This document shows positions 24,165 to 32,014 of a DNA stretch of 64,000 bases, piece after piece. Where the stretch lies: contig NZ_JAFBIS010000015.1 of the NCBI RefSeq assembly GCF_021531435.1, positions 1-64,000 of the forward strand. Direction: 5' to 3'. The stretch's first letter is position 1. Each line of letters begins with the position of its first letter. Made by a program: the position numbers and the translations under genes. Origin of the DNA: Oscillibacter valericigenes (GTDB lineage: Bacteria > Bacillota > Clostridia > Oscillospirales > Oscillospiraceae). The notes below the pieces were generated by a model, which was not told where the DNA came from, did not search any database, and worked only from the letters and a program-made list of their open reading frames with translations.

Positions 24165-25217
24165 ATGAAATCTTTGAAACTCAACAAGACCACCCGCCGG
24201 AATTACCTGACCTATCTGCTGGTCATTCTGGCCTATGTGATTCTGCAGGTGCTGGGCAGTGCCGGCGCCATCAGCTCCTCTTTAAAAGGTATGCTGGTCC
24301 CCATCTGCGCCTACATCGTCATGGCCATCTCCCTGAACCTGACCGTCGGCGTGCTGGGCGAGCTGTCCCTGGGTCACGCGGGCTTTATGAGCATGGGCGC
24401 CTTCACCGGCGTCACCGCCGCCATCGCCCTGCAGGACGCCATCCCCGCCGCCCCCCTGCGCATGGCCATCGCGCTGTTGGTGGGCGCGGCCTTCGCCGCC
24501 CTGGCGGGCTTCCTCATCGGTATCCCCGTCCTGCGGCTCAACGGCGACTATCTGGCCATCGTGACCCTGGCCTTCGGCGAGATCATCAAGAGCATCTTCA
24601 ACAACCTCTATGTGGGCGTTGACAGCAAGGGCCTCCACATGAGCCTGCTCAGCGACACGACCAACCTGGCCGAGGGCGGCAAGCTCATCATCGCCGGGCC
24701 CATGGGCATCGGCGGCATCCAGAAGATCTCCACCTTCACCGCCGGCTTCATCCTGGTGATGGTCGCCCTGATCGTCATTTTCAACCTGGTGAACAGCCGG
24801 GCGGGCCGGGCTATCATGGCCATCCGGGACAACCGCATCGCCGCCGAGAGCGTGGGCGTCAATATCACGAAGTACAAGATGATGGCGTTCGTCACCTCCG
24901 CCGCCCTTGCGGGCGCCGCCGGCGCCCTGTTCGCCATGAACTACTCCACCATCGTCGCCAACAAGTTCGACTTCAACACCTCCATCCTGGTGCTGGTGTT
25001 CGTGGTGCTGGGCGGCCTGGGCAACATGCTGGGCTCCATTGTCGCCGCCGCTGCCCTGACCATCCTGCCCGAGGCCCTGCGCCAGTTCTCCGACTACCGG
25101 ATGCTGGTCTACGCCATCGTGCTGATCCTGGTGATGCTGGCCACCAACAACCCCACCCTGAAATCCTTCTTCGGCCGGTTCAAGCCCGGCAAGTCCCACG
25201 GAAAGGAGGCCGCCTGA
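24165..25217 (+). CDS. livM: Branched-chain amino acid ABC transporter permease LivM
   Basis: 350 residues from MKSLKLNKTTRRN; start at 24165 has TGAGGTGG upstream, while a frame to 24141 overlaps livH without a site. About nine membrane segments, with NLTVGVLGELSLGHAGFMSMGAFTG and the coupling loop GRAIMAIRDNRIAAESVGVN. Partner of LivH in the inner permease pair. One base separates it from livG. Confidence 0.95.
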   Translation: MKSLKLNKTTRRNYLTYLLVILAYVILQVLGSAGAISSSLKGMLVPICAYIVMAISLNLTVGVLGELSLGHAGFMSMGAFTGVTAAIALQDAIPAAPLRMAIALLVGAAFAALAGFLIGIPVLRLNGDYLAIVTLAFGEIIKSIFNNLYVGVDSKGLHMSLLSDTTNLAEGGKLIIAGPMGIGGIQKISTFTAGFILVMVALIVIFNLVNSRAGRAIMAIRDNRIAAESVGVNITKYKMMAFVTSAALAGAAGALFAMNYSTIVANKFDFNTSILVLVFVVLGGLGNMLGSIVAAAALTILPEALRQFSDYRMLVYAIVLILVMLATNNPTLKSFFGRFKPGKSHGKEAA

Positions 25218-25218
25218 T

Positions 25219-26052
25219 ATGTTCGGAAAGCTGGTTCCTGTCCCCTCGGGCAGCATGATCCCCGACCGGGACATCGACAAAAAGCCCATTCTGGAGTGCA
25301 TCAACCTGGGCATCACCTTCGGCGGCCTGAAGGCCGTGGAGGACTTCAACCTCACCATCGGCCGCACGGAGATCGCCGGTCTCATCGGCCCCAACGGTGC
25401 GGGCAAGACCACGGTGTTCAACCTGCTGACCAAGGTCTACCAGCCCACCACCGGCACCATCCTGCTGGGGGGCAAGGACACCCACAGCATGAACACCATG
25501 CAGGTGAACCGGGCCGGTATCGCCCGCACCTTCCAGAACATCCGCCTGTTCCAGAAGCTGTCCGTAGAGGACAACGTGAAGGTAGGCATGGACGCCAACA
25601 TGAAATATAACATGTGGAGCGGCATTTTCCGCCTGCCCGGCTACTGGCATGAGGAAAAGACGGCCCATGAGCGGGCCATGGAGCTGCTGAGCCTGTTCAA
25701 CATGACCGACCTGGCGGACGTTACCGCCGGTTCCCTGCCCTATGGCGCCCAGCGCCGCCTGGAGATCGTCCGGGCACTGGCCACCAACCCCTCCCTCCTG
25801 CTGCTGGACGAGCCCGCCGCCGGCATGAACCCCTCCGAGACGGCGGAGCTGATGGAGAACATCCGCAAAATTCGGGACACCTTCCAGATCGCCGTGCTGC
25901 TGATCGAGCACGACATGAACCTGGTCATGAACATCTGCGAGGGCATCTGCGTGCTGAACTTCGGCCGCGTCATCGCCAAGGGCAGCCCGGAGGACATCCA
26001 GTCCAACCCGGCGGTCATTGAGGCGTACCTGGGCAAGAAAAAGGAGGCGTAA
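25219..26052 (+). CDS. livG: Branched-chain amino acid ABC transporter ATPase LivG
   Basis: 277 residues. Walker A GPNGAGKTT, Q-loop ARTFQNIRLF, and the signature is the unusual SLPYGAQRRLEIVRAL typical of LivG. Walker B LLLLDEPAAGMN, H-loop LIEHDMNLVM, and the C-terminal VIEAYLGKK. About 20 extra N-terminal residues precede the domain. AAAGGAGG precedes the ATG within the livM end. Confidence 0.95.
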   Translation: MFGKLVPVPSGSMIPDRDIDKKPILECINLGITFGGLKAVEDFNLTIGRTEIAGLIGPNGAGKTTVFNLLTKVYQPTTGTILLGGKDTHSMNTMQVNRAGIARTFQNIRLFQKLSVEDNVKVGMDANMKYNMWSGIFRLPGYWHEEKTAHERAMELLSLFNMTDLADVTAGSLPYGAQRRLEIVRALATNPSLLLLDEPAAGMNPSETAELMENIRKIRDTFQIAVLLIEHDMNLVMNICEGICVLNFGRVIAKGSPEDIQSNPAVIEAYLGKKKEA

Positions 26053-26054
26053 GC

Positions 26055-26765
26055 ATGGAAGCGATTCTGAAAGTTGAGGACATCAACGTCTATTACGGCA
26101 GCATCCATGCCATCAAGGGCGTCTCCTTCGAGGTCAACGAGGGCGAGATCGTCACCCTGATCGGCGCCAACGGCGCCGGCAAATCCACCACCCTGAACAC
26201 CATCTCCGGCCTGCTCCACAGTAAGACCGGCTCCATCTCCTTCATGGGGGAGAACCTGGGCAAGTTCCCCTGCCACAAGATCGTCTCCAAGGGCCTTGCC
26301 CTGGTGCCGGAGGGCCGCCGCGTGTTCCTCCAGATGACCGTCCAGGAGAACCTGGAGATGGGCGCCTACACCCAGGGCGGCAAGAGCATGGACACGGACC
26401 TGGAGCGGGTCTACGAGCAGTTCCCCCGCCTGAAGGAGCGTTTCAAGCAGGTGGCGGGCACCCTGTCCGGCGGCGAGCAGCAGATGCTGGCCATGGGCCG
26501 CGCCTTGATGAGCCACCCCAAGCTGCTGATGCTGGACGAGCCCTCCATGGGCCTTGCCCCCATCCTGGTAGAGCAGATCTTTGAGATCATCGAAAACCTC
26601 CACAAGGCGGGCACCACCATCCTGCTGGTGGAGCAGAACGCCCAGGCGGCCCTGTCCGTCGCCGACCGGGGCTACGTGCTGGAGACCGGCAAGGTAGTCA
26701 CCACCGGCACCGGCCGCGAGCTGCTGGAGAGCCCGGCCATCAAAAAGGCGTATCTGGGTGGTTGA
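26055..26765 (+). CDS. livF: Branched-chain amino acid ABC transporter ATPase LivF
   Basis: 236 residues. Walker A GANGAGKST, Q-loop PEGRRVFLQMTV, signature LSGGEQQMLAMGRAL, Walker B LLMLDEPSMGLA, H-loop LLVEQNAQAAL (the Gln-Asn variant typical of LivF). Pairs with LivG to power uptake. Starts 2 nt after livG and ends the operon at a strong terminator. Confidence 0.96.
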   Translation: MEAILKVEDINVYYGSIHAIKGVSFEVNEGEIVTLIGANGAGKSTTLNTISGLLHSKTGSISFMGENLGKFPCHKIVSKGLALVPEGRRVFLQMTVQENLEMGAYTQGGKSMDTDLERVYEQFPRLKERFKQVAGTLSGGEQQMLAMGRALMSHPKLLMLDEPSMGLAPILVEQIFEIIENLHKAGTTILLVEQNAQAALSVADRGYVLETGKVVTTGTGRELLESPAIKKAYLGG

Positions 26766-26780
26766 CACAATACAATTTAT

Positions 26781-26813
26781 AAAAAGGAGAGCGTGTCTGC
26801 GCTCTCCTTTTTT
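26781..26813 (+). terminator. Intrinsic terminator of the liv operon
   Basis: AAAAAGGAGAGCG and CGCTCTCCTTTTTT around a 6-nt loop. Confidence 0.92.
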
Positions 26814-26815
26814 CT

Positions 26816-26856
26816 TTGCAATTTTCCGCCAGTGTGCTATACTGCTGTCAAGACAA
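26816..26856 (+). promoter_or_regulatory. niaR promoter and candidate NiaR autoregulatory site
   Basis: TTGCAA (26816-26821), 16-bp spacer, TATACT (26838-26843) with TG one base before (extended -10). TGTCAAGACA (26846-26855), just after, equals the core of the large palindrome upstream of the EIIC-like gene. Confidence 0.6.
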
Positions 26857-26875
26857 GTATCAAGGAGGGGTCTCC

Positions 26876-27388
26876 ATGCGCGCGGAAGAACGCCGTCAGG
26901 CCATTTGTGACAGTTTAAAGGCAGCCCACCAGCCCATCAGCGCCACGGCGCTGGCGGCCCGGTTCTCCGTCAGCCGCCAGATCATTGTGGGGGACATCGC
27001 CCTGCTGCGGGCGGCAGGGGCGGACATCTCCGCCACGCCCCGGGGCTACGTCATTCAGAAATCCCCCTCCGGCCTCCTCCGGCAGGTGGCCTGCCGCCAC
27101 ACCGCCGAAGGCATGGAGGCGGAACTGAACGCCATGGTGGACCAGGGCTGCACCGTGCTGGACGTCATCGTGGACCACCCCATTTACGGTCAGCTCACCG
27201 GCCCTCTCCAGCTCTCCAGCCGGTATGACGTGGCCCAGTTCATCGCCCGCTGCGCCCAGGCCGACGCCCGCCCCCTCTCCGATCTGACGGAGGGCATCCA
27301 CCTCCACACTCTCTCCTGCCCCAGCGAGGACGCCTTCCGGCGGGTCCGGACCGCCCTGCGGGAGATGGGCGTGCTGCTGGAGGGCTGA
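26876..27388 (+). CDS. niaR: Niacin-responsive transcriptional repressor NiaR
   Basis: 170 residues. N-terminal HTH_11 (about 5-60: RRQAICDSLKAAHQPISATALAARFSVSRQIIVGD). The C-terminal 3H domain has the conserved histidines in CRHTAEGMEAEL, VDHPIYGQL and GIHLHTLSC, which bind metal and nicotinate in NiaR/YrxA. Start at 26876 is set by AAGGAGGGG. NiaR represses niacin uptake or NAD synthesis genes when nicotinate is present. The divergent-core TGTCAAGACA sites at its own promoter and upstream of the next gene fit autoregulation and a local target. Confidence 0.93.
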   Translation: MRAEERRQAICDSLKAAHQPISATALAARFSVSRQIIVGDIALLRAAGADISATPRGYVIQKSPSGLLRQVACRHTAEGMEAELNAMVDQGCTVLDVIVDHPIYGQLTGPLQLSSRYDVAQFIARCAQADARPLSDLTEGIHLHTLSCPSEDAFRRVRTALREMGVLLEG

Positions 27389-27397
27389 AACTGACTG

Positions 27398-27426
27398 TTG
27401 ACAACCCATGTTTTTCCGTGTATAGT
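27398..27426 (+). promoter_or_regulatory. Promoter of the EIIC-like gene
   Basis: TTGACA (27398-27403), 17-bp spacer, TATAGT (27421-27426). The -10 lies inside the left arm of the operator palindrome. Confidence 0.88.
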
Positions 27427-27464
27427 GTGATGGACAGGTGTCAAGACACCTGTCCATCACACTA
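27423..27464 (+). promoter_or_regulatory. 42-bp perfect palindromic operator, presumably for NiaR
   Basis: Arms of 20 bp (27423-27442 and 27445-27464) are exact reverse complements around AA. The inner core is ACAGGTGTC-AA-GACACCTGT. It overlaps the -10, and the core TGTCAAGACA recurs at the niaR promoter. Being so close to a perfect dyad it could also act as a transcript hairpin, but without a T-run. Confidence 0.8.
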
Positions 27465-27487
27465 TTTTAAAGAAACCAGGTGCTCCC

Positions 27488-28561
27488 ATGGAAAACATCA
27501 AAGCATTCTTAAAACGCAAAAATATCGTCTTCTCCGCCAAGCGGTACGGCATCGACGCTCTGGGCGCCATGGCCCAGGGCCTGTTCTGCTCCCTGCTCAT
27601 CGGCACCATCATCAAGACGCTGGGCCTCCAGCTGGGCGTCCAGTACCTCACCGACATCGGCGCCTACGCCATGGCCGTCTCCGGCCCCGCCATGGCCGTG
27701 GCCATCGGCTACGCCCTGAAAGCGGACCCCATGGTGCTGTTCTCCCTGGCCGCCGTGGGCTGGGCCGCCAACGCTGAGGGCGGCGCGGGCGGACCTTTGG
27801 CGGTGCTCATCATCGCCATTGTGGCCGCCGAGTGCGGCAAGGCCGTCAGCAAGGAGACGAAGGTGGACATCCTGGTGACCCCCGCCATCACGATCCTGGT
27901 GGGCGTGGCTCTGGCAAAGCTCATCGCGCCGCCTATCGGCACCGCCGCCAGCGCCTTCGGCATCATCATCGACAACGCCACCAAGCTCCAGCCCTTCTGG
28001 ATGGGCATTGCCGTCTCCGTGCTGGTGGGCGTGGCGCTGACGCTGCCCATCTCCTCCGCCGCCATCTGCTCCGTGCTGGGCCTGACGGGTCTGGCGGGGG
28101 GCGCCGCCGTGGCGGGCTGCTGCGCCCAGATGGTGGGCTTCGCCGTGATGAGCTTCCGGGAAAACCGCTGGGGCGGCCTGGTGAGCCAGGGCCTCGGCAC
28201 CTCCATGCTGCAGATGCCCAACATCGTGAAGAACCCCCGGGTCTGGATCGGCCCCACGCTGGCCTCCGCCATCACAGGCCCCATCGCCACCTGCGTGTTC
28301 CGGCTGGAGATGAACGGCGCCCCCATCAACTCCGGCATGGGCACCTGCGGCCTGTGCGGTCAGATCGGCGTCTGGACGGGCTGGCTGGCCCCCAGTGAGG
28401 AGGCCATCGCCAAGGGCGCCGCCGCCATCTCCCCTACTGCTTTCGACTGGCTGGGCCTGATTTTGATTTGCTTCGTCCTCCCCGCCATCCTGGCTCCGGC
28501 CATCAACCAGGTGTGCCGCAAGCTGGGCTGGGTGAAGGACGGCGACCTGACCCTGGCGTGA
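27488..28561 (+). CDS. EIIC-like membrane transporter (PTS_EIIC_2 type), candidate niacin transporter
   Basis: 357 residues with about ten hydrophobic segments and repeated Gly/Ala-rich helices (GAMAQGLFCSLLIGTIIKTLG, AGVTPAITILVGVALAKLIAPPIG-like). It looks like the stand-alone EIIC-like family PF13303: no EIIA or EIIB genes or domains are present. AGG upstream of the ATG is modest. It is the only gene behind the NiaR-type palindrome and follows niaR directly. The family call is moderate; niacin as the substrate is inference from the operator. Confidence 0.75.
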   Translation: MENIKAFLKRKNIVFSAKRYGIDALGAMAQGLFCSLLIGTIIKTLGLQLGVQYLTDIGAYAMAVSGPAMAVAIGYALKADPMVLFSLAAVGWAANAEGGAGGPLAVLIIAIVAAECGKAVSKETKVDILVTPAITILVGVALAKLIAPPIGTAASAFGIIIDNATKLQPFWMGIAVSVLVGVALTLPISSAAICSVLGLTGLAGGAAVAGCCAQMVGFAVMSFRENRWGGLVSQGLGTSMLQMPNIVKNPRVWIGPTLASAITGPIATCVFRLEMNGAPINSGMGTCGLCGQIGVWTGWLAPSEEAIAKGAAAISPTAFDWLGLILICFVLPAILAPAINQVCRKLGWVKDGDLTLA

Positions 28562-28570
28562 GCCAAGTGC

Positions 28571-28607
28571 AAAAGAGCCGCTGCATATGCAGCGGCTCTT
28601 TTTTTAT
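28571..28607. terminator. Bidirectional intrinsic terminator
   Basis: AAAAGAGCCGCTGCA and TGCAGCGGCTCTTTT form a continuous 32-bp dyad with a T-run, between convergent genes. Confidence 0.92.
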
Positions 28608-29905
28608 TCTGCCCGCAGTGTTTCCCGAATTTCACTGTCAAAGTAAACCACCGGGTTCTGGGCCTCGCCGTCCTGCCGCACCTCAAAGTGCAGGTGAGGC
28701 CCGGTGGACATGCCGGTGGAGCCCACGGCACCGACCATTTCCCCGGCCTTCACCATGTCGCCCTCTTTCACGTCCACGTTTCGGCAATGGGCATACAGGG
28801 TAGTCAGCCCGCCGCCGTGGTCCAGCACCAGATAGTTGCCCCGTTCCCGGTCAAACCCCACCTCGGTGACGGTGCCGTCCGCCGCCGCCAGAATGACAGC
28901 CCCCTGGTCGGCGGGAATGTCGATGCCGCTGTGCAGTTTTCCGTTGATGATGCCATAGGGATTGCCCTTCCATACCGTCCGGCTGTCCTGCACCGGCCAC
29001 TGGAGCCAGCGGCTCTCCGTTTCAGACGCCGCGTAAACGCCGTAAACGAAGGGTTCTTCATCCCCCGCCAACTGGGGCAGCATGGTCCGCGTTCCGTCCT
29101 CCCCGTATTCCACCCGCAGGCGGCCGGTGGAGAGGGTATAGGTCTTGCTCTGCTCCCCGCCGTCCGCAAAGGCGGCGGTCACAGTCAGGCGGGCGCCGTC
29201 AAAGGTGTCGATGCTGGCCCAGGTCGCTTGCCGCAAGTCTGCATCCGGGTCCTCGTAATACTCCGGCACCCAGAAGCCGTAGCGCACCTCCGGGTCGTAG
29301 TCCTCCGTGACGCTGCTGCCCAGCGCGGTCATCACTTCGGCGTTCATGGGGCTGTCCTCGTCCTCGCCGTAGACGCTGCAGACCGGGCCGCCCGCCTCCT
29401 CCGCCTGCCAGAGCTTCCGCACCTCCCCGTCCGTCAGTCCCGTCAGGATTTCACTGCGATACAGGCCGCCCCGGTCAACAGAGAGGGAAACCGTTTCAAT
29501 TCCCTCTCCCGTCACCTGAAACAAACATCCGGTATAGTGTCCGGCTTCTTCGCTGGCGATACCGGAACCGGAATCAAACGCCAGCCCGCCGTTGGCGTTG
29601 GGCCGGACCGTCTCTCCGGTGTCGGCGGCACAGGCCGTCAGGCCGAAAGAGTAGTCCAGCGTCATCACCGGCGTGTTCCCCGGCTGTTCCCCACGTTCCT
29701 CCACGGGCCGCAAATGGACAGTCCCCAGCACCAGCGCCAGGGCGCAGGCGGCGCATACGGCTCCCCGCAGAACGGGTTTCCAGCCCCGCTTTGCCAGGCG
29801 CTTCGGCCCCGCCTGTTCCACCCGCTGTGCCGCCCGCAGCACCCTTGTTTCCAGCTCCCCGGGGACAGGAATGTCCTCCATCAGTTTCCGGTAGTTATTC
29901 TCCAT
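28604..29905 (-). CDS. Anti-sigma-like protein fused to an M23 (LytM-type) metallopeptidase
   Basis: 433 residues. The N-terminal 45 residues are cytoplasmic (YRKLMEDIPVPGELETRVLRAAQRVEQ), a RsgI/RsiX-style start, followed by one membrane helix at about 48-66. A beta-rich region with few recognisable motifs spans about 75-300. The C-terminal M23 domain (about 315-430) has GKLHSGIDIPAD (HxxxD) and GPHLHFEVRQDG (HxH), so the zinc ligands are intact. It overlaps the ECF sigma gene by 11 bases. The protein could couple cell-wall state to sigma release or be a peptidoglycan hydrolase regulated by the pair; neither is proven. Confidence 0.82.
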   Translation of the reverse strand: MENNYRKLMEDIPVPGELETRVLRAAQRVEQAGPKRLAKRGWKPVLRGAVCAACALALVLGTVHLRPVEERGEQPGNTPVMTLDYSFGLTACAADTGETVRPNANGGLAFDSGSGIASEEAGHYTGCLFQVTGEGIETVSLSVDRGGLYRSEILTGLTDGEVRKLWQAEEAGGPVCSVYGEDEDSPMNAEVMTALGSSVTEDYDPEVRYGFWVPEYYEDPDADLRQATWASIDTFDGARLTVTAAFADGGEQSKTYTLSTGRLRVEYGEDGTRTMLPQLAGDEEPFVYGVYAASETESRWLQWPVQDSRTVWKGNPYGIINGKLHSGIDIPADQGAVILAAADGTVTEVGFDRERGNYLVLDHGGGLTTLYAHCRNVDVKEGDMVKAGEMVGAVGSTGMSTGPHLHFEVRQDGEAQNPVVYFDSEIRETLRAE

Positions 29906-30374
29906 CTTCGTTACCTCCCAACAGGTCTTTTAGCTTCAGCCGCGCCCGGCGGAGCCGGGTCCGCACGGTGGCGGGCGGCACCCCCAGCAGCGCGGCGATC
30001 TCCTCCGTGGCATATCCTTCGGCGTAGTACAGGTGCACCGCTGTCCGCAGCTTCTCCGGCAGCCGGGCCACCGCGTCCCAGAGTTCGGCGGCGCTGTCAT
30101 CCGCAGGGGCCGCGCCAGCGATGTCCTCCAGCGCCAGCACCGGCCGCCGCAGGCGGAAGCGGTGGATGTCGGCACAGCGGTTCACCGTGGCCCGCAGGAG
30201 CCACGCCTTGGTGCGCTCGCTGTCCCAGTCCGCCGCCTCCTGCTGGAAAAACCGCAGAAACACATCCTGATACACGTCCTCGGCGTCGGCAACGTTCTGC
30301 GTCCGGCACAGCGCCAGCCGGTACACCGCCCCGCCGTGGAGCCGCATGGCATTGCAAAGGGCTTGTTCCGTCAT
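29895..30374 (-). CDS. ECF-type RNA polymerase sigma factor (pair 2)
   Basis: 159 residues. Region 2 at about 5-75 (LHGGAVYRLALCRTQNVADAEDVYQDVFLRFFQ) and region 4 at about 100-155 (LPEKLRTAVHLYYAEGYATEEIAALLGVPPATVRTRLRRAR). AAAGGAGG precedes the ATG. Immediately upstream of, and overlapping, the anti-sigma-M23 gene. A GGAAC...CGT promoter upstream suggests autoregulation. Confidence 0.93.
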   Translation of the reverse strand: MTEQALCNAMRLHGGAVYRLALCRTQNVADAEDVYQDVFLRFFQQEAADWDSERTKAWLLRATVNRCADIHRFRLRRPVLALEDIAGAAPADDSAAELWDAVARLPEKLRTAVHLYYAEGYATEEIAALLGVPPATVRTRLRRARLKLKDLLGGNEDGE

Positions 30375-30400
30375 GCAATGCCTCCTTTCTCTCTGTCTGA

Positions 30401-30416
30401 AAAGCGCTTTTCACTT
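30401..30416. repeat. Palindrome TGAAAAGCGCTTTTCA
   Basis: A perfect 16-bp dyad in the leader between the ECF promoter and the sigma gene. It may be an operator or small RNA hairpin; nothing else identifies it. Confidence 0.45.
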
Positions 30417-30421
30417 TGAAC

Positions 30422-30446
30422 ACGCCTGTTGGGGTCCAAATGTTCC
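30422..30446 (-). promoter_or_regulatory. Candidate ECF promoter of sigma/anti-sigma pair 2
   Basis: Minus strand GGAAC (30446-30442), 17-bp spacer, CGT (30424-30422), the GGAAC...CGT pattern of ECF promoters, about 50 nt upstream of the sigma ATG. Confidence 0.5.
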
Positions 30447-30453
30447 CTGCTTC

Positions 30454-30492
30454 AAAAAAATATCCCACCGGAAAATCCGATGGGATATTTTT
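30454..30492 (-). terminator. Intrinsic terminator downstream of ychF and the small coiled-coil gene
   Basis: TATCCCA.CGGA / TCCG.TGGGATA stem with one mismatch, flanked by A-run and T-run, so it works on the minus strand. Confidence 0.82.
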
Positions 30493-30689
30493 CATTTGAT
30501 GCCGTAGATCTCAAACCGGCCGATAAGGTTCTGGAGCGTCAGCTTCTGGGCCAGGAGCTGCTGGTAGGTCGCCCCCTTGTTCTTCCCGGCGGCCCGGAGC
30601 TTCTCCATGTCGGACAGCACCTTGTCCCGCTCTTTCAGGAGGTCGGCGTACATGCGGTCATAGGCCGCGAGGCGTTCCAGATCAGACAT
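30492..30689 (-). CDS. Small coiled-coil protein, unknown function
   Basis: 65 residues, strongly helical with heptad-like spacing (MSDLERLAAYDRMYADLLKERDKVLSDMEKLR), no cysteine, no membrane segment. It overlaps the ychF stop by 8 bases and ends at a terminator, so it is the second gene of a ychF operon. Translation from an internal ychF position fits coupled reading. No family recognised. Confidence 0.65.
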   Translation of the reverse strand: MSDLERLAAYDRMYADLLKERDKVLSDMEKLRAAGKNKGATYQQLLAQKLTLQNLIGRFEIYGIK

Positions 30690-31791
30690 TGAACCGGAAG
30701 TAGATCATGTCGCCGTCCTGGACGACGTAGTCCTTGCCCTCGCTGCGCAGCAGGCCCTTTTCCTTGGCGGCGTTGACGCTGCCGCACTTCATCATGTCGT
30801 CATAGGCGATGACCTCCGCCCGGATGAAGCCCCGCTCGATGTCGGTGTGAATTTTACCGGCGGCCTTGGGCGCCTTGGTGCCCTTCCTGATGGTCCAGGC
30901 CCGGCACTCGTCCTTGCCGTAGGTCAGGAAGGAGATGAGGCCCAGCAGGGAGTAAGAGCACTTGATGAGGCGGTCCAGGCCGGACTCCTCCACGCCCAGC
31001 TCCTCCAGGAACATCTGCTTCTCCTCGCCCTCCAGCTCGGCGATGTCCTGCTCCAGCTTGGCGCAGATGGGCAGCACCTGGGCGCCCTCCTTCTCCGCCA
31101 ACTCCTTGACCTGCTGGTAATACTGGTTGCCGTCCAGGTCAGTGAAGCCGTCCTCGTCGGTGTTGGCGGCGTAGATGATGGGCTTCAGGCTCAGCAGGTC
31201 GGAGGTCGCGATGAGGGCCATGTCGTCGTCATCGCACTCGTAGGTCCGGGCGGACTTGCCGGCGTTCAGGTGCTCCGCCAGGCCCTTGAACACGTCCACC
31301 TCATGGAGGAACTTCTTGTCGCCCTTGGCGGCTTTCTGGGCCTTTTCGATGCGGCGGTTCACCATTTCCAGGTCCGCCATGATGAGCTCCAAATCGATAG
31401 TCTCAATGTCCCCCAGGGGGTCCACGGGCACGTTGGTGCCCGCGTCGGCCACCACGTGCATGATGTTCTCGTCGTCAAAGCAGCGGACCACATGGACGAT
31501 GGCGTCGGTCTCCCGGATGTTGGCCAGGAACTTGTTGCCCAGGCCCGCGCCCTGGCTGGCGCCCTTCACCAGGCCCGCGATGTCCACGAACTCGATGACG
31601 GCGGGGGTCTTTTTGTCGGGCTCGTACATCTCAGCCAGCTTGTCCAGCCGCTCGTCGGGCACGGCCACCATACCCACGTTGGGATCGATGGTGCAGAAGG
31701 GATAGTTGGCACTCTCGGCGCCGGCGTTGGTGATGGCGTTGAACAGGGTGGACTTACCAACATTGGGAAGTCCAACAATACCTAATTTCAT
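30682..31791 (-). CDS. ychF: Redox-regulated ATPase YchF (OBG-type)
   Basis: 369 residues from MKLGIVGLPNVGKSTLFNAIT (start at 31791 with AAAGGAG; the frame to 31824 has no site). Switch II is DIAGLVKGASQGAGLGNKFL. The unusual NxxE-type G4 gives ATP preference in this family. A coiled-coil insert lies at about 125-190 and a C-terminal TGS domain at about 285-365 (AWTIRKGTKAPKAAGKIHTDIERGFIRAEVI). Binds ribosomes in stress control. Normal length. Confidence 0.95.
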   Translation of the reverse strand: MKLGIVGLPNVGKSTLFNAITNAGAESANYPFCTIDPNVGMVAVPDERLDKLAEMYEPDKKTPAVIEFVDIAGLVKGASQGAGLGNKFLANIRETDAIVHVVRCFDDENIMHVVADAGTNVPVDPLGDIETIDLELIMADLEMVNRRIEKAQKAAKGDKKFLHEVDVFKGLAEHLNAGKSARTYECDDDDMALIATSDLLSLKPIIYAANTDEDGFTDLDGNQYYQQVKELAEKEGAQVLPICAKLEQDIAELEGEEKQMFLEELGVEESGLDRLIKCSYSLLGLISFLTYGKDECRAWTIRKGTKAPKAAGKIHTDIERGFIRAEVIAYDDMMKCGSVNAAKEKGLLRSEGKDYVVQDGDMIYFRFNV

Positions 31792-31880
31792 AAAAGCAAA
31801 ACTCCTTTGCCACATTTTCGACATTGTATTGTACCATTATCAAACAGAAAGTGCAAGCATGATTGTGTGCGGGGCTCCGC

Positions 31881-31917
31881 AAAAGAAGCGCACCGCGTCT
31901 TCACACGGTGCGCTTTT
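31881..31917 (-). terminator. Intrinsic terminator of htrA
   Basis: GCGCACCG with CGGTGCGC around a 10-nt loop, then a T-rich run on the minus strand. It lies between htrA and ychF. Confidence 0.8.
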
Positions 31918-32014
31918 CCTTTATATCTATCTGTATCCCTCCGCGCCTGTCGCAAAGGCGGCTGTTTTCCTTGCCGCGGCGATTGCCGCGAAGCCGCCGT
32001 CAGACGCGAGCGGG

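Noticed and set aside
27423-27464. The 42-bp dyad as a transcription terminator
   Set aside because: It overlaps the -10 of a good promoter and has no T-run after it; an operator fits better.
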